NCBI RefSeq assembly: GCF_003966125.1 | Contig: NZ_RXMA01000009.1 | Span: 124,001-188,000, forward strand | Source: Azospirillum griseum | Lineage (GTDB): Bacteria > Pseudomonadota > Alphaproteobacteria > Azospirillales > Azospirillaceae | Direction: 5' to 3' | DNA: 64,000 bases | Shown: one piece after another, positions 61,512 through 64,000 of the stretch | How the letters are laid out: each line of letters opens with the position of its first letter | Numbering within the stretch: position 1 is the first letter of the stretch | Notes under the pieces: model-generated | Databases searched by the model: none | Told to the model about the DNA's origin: nothing | The model's input: the letters and a program-made list of their open reading frames with translations, nothing else | Made by a program: the position numbers and the translations under genes

Positions 61512-63572
61512 TTACAGTGGCAGGCTGTCGGCGATGGCGTCGCCCAGCGTGACGTAGCTTTCCAATTGGAACTCGTCAAAAAACTGGTCGGCGGTGCTCT
61601 GGTTGGGGAAGGGCGGGTTGGCGGTGGCGTAGCCATAGACGTCGGTCGGCAGGCCGTCGATCAGCGTCAGCTTGAGGAAGAAGATGCGCCCCTCGCCGCC
61701 GTCGGCGTAGGTGACGGTCCCCTCGATCCACCCGCGTTCGGCCACCGATAGGTTGGGGAAATCCACGCAAGGACGAGCGGGCCGCAATTCGGCCAGCGTG
61801 CCGCGTGAGCCGCCGGGAAAGCGGATCTCCGCCCCGAAATCGGCACGGACCTTTTCGATCATCGCGCTGAGGTCGGAGAATTTGTAATCGGGGTCGGCCG
61901 CCGCATCGACGGCGACGATGGTGCGCACCCGCCGCCGGATCAGCTCATAAACGCCGGTGTTGTCGAAATGCCCGCCGTCGCTGAGCATGTGGAACCAGGC
62001 GGAGCGGTGGAACCCGCCGCCGGTCAAGGCGCGAAAGCCGGGAACCAGATAATTGCCGTTGCGCACCGGCTTGTCGGGGTTGCTGACCCAATAGCCCAGT
62101 TGCAGGCCGAACAGCGACAGCAGGAACGACACCGCGCCGTTGCGCAGGATGCTGGGCTGCGCCCCCGGCCCGACATGGGCGTTCACCGCCGCGCCGGAAA
62201 TCGCCACGGCGGTGGCCAGCGTCAGGCCGTCGCGCCCGTTGCGCCCCATGATGGCGCTGGTCGGGTGCCAACCGGTGGTGCTCGACCCCGAATGGATCGG
62301 CGTCAGCACATAATTGTCGCCGCCGCGCCCGCGCACCTGGGTGTTGGGCGAATCGATCAGGATGACGTTGGTGTTCAGCAGATGGAACGGGCGCTGGACG
62401 AAACGGGTCAGCATGGCCCCGTTGGCCTCCGTCGCGGCGGTCCATTCCTGGGCGGCGATGGCGTCCTTGTTGGGCAGGAAGGCTTCCATCAACCGGTCGC
62501 GGTACATGCGGTGCAGCGACATCATGTTGAGGTCGGCGACCGCGCCGACGCCCCCGGCGACCAGCAGCAGAAGCACCGCCCCGCCGAAGGACAGCTTCAG
62601 CGAGACGTCATAGGCGACCAGCAGCACGCCCAGAACCGCCAGCGCGGCGGCCACCGGGGCCAGCAGCGCGATGAGGGGGGAGGGCGGGGCGTTCGCCGCC
62701 TCCCCGGATTTGGACGATTCGCTGGCCTTGGCGATCAGGGAGGCCAATCCGCTGAGCGCCACCGACAGGCCGCCCAGGCCCGCCCCGGCGAAATCCTCGC
62801 TGATGTAATCGGCCAGCATCACATCGACGGCGGCGCGCAGATGGGGCAGCAGCCCCAGCACGACCAGCCCGGCGGCCCCGCCCAGCGCCGCCCCGCCCCA
62901 GCGCTGCCAGCCCAACCGCCAATGGTAGCGGCGCTTGGCGACGGTGTCGGCGGTGATGCCGGTGGCCAGCGCGTAGACAAAGGCGGCGATGGCGAAGAAC
63001 ACCGCGATGGCGAGCGCGCCCCAAAGCGCGCCGGTCAGACCCTTGCCCCCGGGCAGGCGGTCCATGACCCGTTCCAGCGCGAACAGGCCGACGGTCAGCA
63101 GGCCACCATAAACCAACAGATTGACCAGCACGGTGCGCAGCACCACCGCCGCCAGCGCGGTGATGGTCAGGCGGCGACCGGGATCCAGGTAATGCCCGTG
63201 CGAGCGCAGGCGGGCGAGGTAGCCGCCCAATTGGTCGAGCTTGCCCAGCCCGATCAGCCAGGTCAGCGCCGACCCGGCGTAGCCCCCGCCCGACACGGTG
63301 GACAGGTAATCGAATGCCCCGAGTCGGCCCCGCCGGTGCAGCGCCTTGATGACCCCGATGCTGAAGGAGGCGGAGCGGATGCCGCCCCCCGACAGGGCCA
63401 AACCGACCAGCGGCGCGTCGGCGTCCGCCGGGGCGCGGCCCTGCCGGATCACCTCCTGCTCGTCGCGGAAGGTGGCCGAGCCGAGAAACGAATCCGACCC
63501 GCCGGTTGCCTGCCCGTCGGTCGCCTGTCGGTCGGTTGCCTGTCGGTCGGTTGGTTGTGGGTGAGTCGCCAT
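61512..63572 (-). CDS. Patatin-like phospholipase with internal membrane segments
   Basis: A 686-residue protein. The patatin oxyanion motif is GGGIRS (62-67), the nucleophile Ser94 lies in TVSGGGYAG, and the catalytic Asp532 in LSDGGHFDNTG. Between these halves are about five hydrophobic segments (roughly 135-165, 183-205, 228-245, 298-320, 328-346), so the active site is assembled around a membrane anchor. Homologous lipases release fatty acids from phospholipids. The start is the ATG at 63572. The N-terminal 25 residues include a repeated DRQAT-type unit encoded by a 15-bp repeat. It is not in an operon. Confidence 0.85.
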   Translation of the reverse strand: MATHPQPTDRQATDRQATDGQATGGSDSFLGSATFRDEQEVIRQGRAPADADAPLVGLALSGGGIRSASFSIGVIKALHRRGRLGAFDYLSTVSGGGYAGSALTWLIGLGKLDQLGGYLARLRSHGHYLDPGRRLTITALAAVVLRTVLVNLLVYGGLLTVGLFALERVMDRLPGGKGLTGALWGALAIAVFFAIAAFVYALATGITADTVAKRRYHWRLGWQRWGGAALGGAAGLVVLGLLPHLRAAVDVMLADYISEDFAGAGLGGLSVALSGLASLIAKASESSKSGEAANAPPSPLIALLAPVAAALAVLGVLLVAYDVSLKLSFGGAVLLLLVAGGVGAVADLNMMSLHRMYRDRLMEAFLPNKDAIAAQEWTAATEANGAMLTRFVQRPFHLLNTNVILIDSPNTQVRGRGGDNYVLTPIHSGSSTTGWHPTSAIMGRNGRDGLTLATAVAISGAAVNAHVGPGAQPSILRNGAVSFLLSLFGLQLGYWVSNPDKPVRNGNYLVPGFRALTGGGFHRSAWFHMLSDGGHFDNTGVYELIRRRVRTIVAVDAAADPDYKFSDLSAMIEKVRADFGAEIRFPGGSRGTLAELRPARPCVDFPNLSVAERGWIEGTVTYADGGEGRIFFLKLTLIDGLPTDVYGYATANPPFPNQSTADQFFDEFQLESYVTLGDAIADSLPL
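63504..63548 (-). repeat. 15-bp tandem repeat in the patatin-gene start
   Basis: Three 15-bp units (63504-63518, 63519-63533, 63534-63548) encode (A)TDRQ/TDGQ repeats at residues 9-23 of the patatin-like protein, with a decayed fourth unit next to the start codon. Copy-number change would stay in frame. Confidence 0.7.
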
Positions 63573-63742
63573 CCTGCATCCCCCTGCGCCCCGGTGTCGC
63601 GGCGGTCCGGGTGTGCCGATCATCAAATTGAATGATGATGGGGATATGCTACCGATGAAATCGACCGTTGCAAGAAACAGGCGCAAAAATCCATTTGCGC
63701 CTGTTGTTCTTCGCGTTGGTATGCGGGCTGATAAGGGTTGCG

Positions 63743-64000
63743 TCAGTCTGGCCGGACGACGCCCTTGCGCAGGATGATGTTGCCGTACAACCGCCGTTCG
63801 CCCGACGCGACCATCGCGTGCGCGGTCTTGACGCGGGCGTAGAACTCATCGCCGTGCAGTGGGACCAGCGTCACCGTCGGTTCGTGGCGGGCGACGGCGG
63901 CGGCCAGATCGGTCATCACCGGTTCGATCCGGTCGGGTTGGCCCTTGATGCCGGGGCGGAACGCGCTGTGTTCGACGAAATCGTCCAGCGGCATCACCGA
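63743..64000 (-). CDS. RbsD/FucU-family sugar mutarotase, N-terminus cut by window edge
   Basis: The last 85 or so codons of a cytoplasmic protein running off the right edge. HEPTVTLVPLHGDEFYARVK and AHAMVASGERRLYGNIILRK match the C-terminus of FucU/RbsD proteins, which interconvert anomers of fucose or ribose before phosphorylation; the Tyr and Asn of LYGNIILRKGV are the usual active-site residues. About 60 residues are missing. The frame is open to 64000, so the start lies outside. Whether it belongs to a sugar operon cannot be seen. Confidence 0.85.
   Translation of the reverse strand, partial: SVMPLDDFVEHSAFRPGIKGQPDRIEPVMTDLAAAVARHEPTVTLVPLHGDEFYARVKTAHAMVASGERRLYGNIILRKGVVRPD

Overview
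The window is GC-rich, densely coded chromosomal DNA that looks like an alphaproteobacterium, most likely of the Rhodospirillales (Azospirillum-like). Three things point there: the alphaproteobacterial form of SerC, a hisZ-purA pair, and an eight-gene suf operon led by an Rrf2/IscR regulator with SufU- and SufT-like members. High GC and use of GTG/TTG starts fit as well. I see no rRNA, tRNA, CRISPR array, transposase or phage gene. The assignment to order is inference from gene content.

Layout. 1-5156: serC (cut by the left edge), two small exported proteins, and a urate-catabolism set (uraD, puuE, uraH) with a LysR gene. 5185-12372: a 569-aa protein of unknown function, hisZ-purA, then a pseudokinase-like membrane-anchored protein with a small membrane-protein partner. 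12382-17207: a lipoprotein hydrolase overlapping an ABC ATPase, a 59-aa zinc-finger protein, a 413-bp structured non-coding gap ending in a strong terminator, and a PAS-PAS-GGDEF-EAL protein. 17226-21180: an RpiR regulator divergent from a polar amino-acid ABC transporter, with a palindrome between them. 21298-26221: a pirin, the divergent katA/oxyR pair with a textbook OxyR half-site, and a Cache-HAMP-GGDEF diguanylate cyclase. 26222-27746: a 433-bp gap with a likely small RNA or attenuator, then an orphan TRAP binding protein.

28054-37443 is a polyamine/GABA block: a potADBC-type transporter, a PuuR-like regulator, gabD, gabT and a CaiB-type CoA transferase. The regulator and gabD diverge around a perfect 16-bp palindrome. 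The likely logic is uptake of putrescine or a related amine and its conversion through GABA to succinate. 37543-42415: a zinc alcohol dehydrogenase divergent from an Lrp regulator, an EamA transporter, and an SbtA-like bicarbonate-transporter homologue with a LysR gene. 42434-45261: a three-gene minus-strand operon of unknown function whose last product has two HxT motifs like 2H phosphoesterases. 45465-47001: a small membrane protein and a class I/II aminotransferase.

47059-53737 is the suf operon (transcribed iscR-like, sufB, sufC, sufD, sufS, sufU, sufT, sufA), with overlapping start/stop codons through sufC-D-S-U. 54106-58429: an unrecognised Ala-rich protein, a MocR-type regulator divergent from an EamA exporter, and an orphan LuxR-type response regulator. 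58562-61442: a HexR-like regulator divergent from edd (Entner-Doudoroff pathway). 61512-64000: a patatin-like protein with a membrane insertion, and the C-terminal part of an RbsD/FucU mutarotase cut by the right edge.

The most interesting unexplained items are the two structured intergenic regions (about 14763-14894 and 26415-26513), the pseudokinase/membrane-protein pair, the three-gene unknown operon, and a set of operator-like palindromes that each sit exactly between a regulator and its divergent target.
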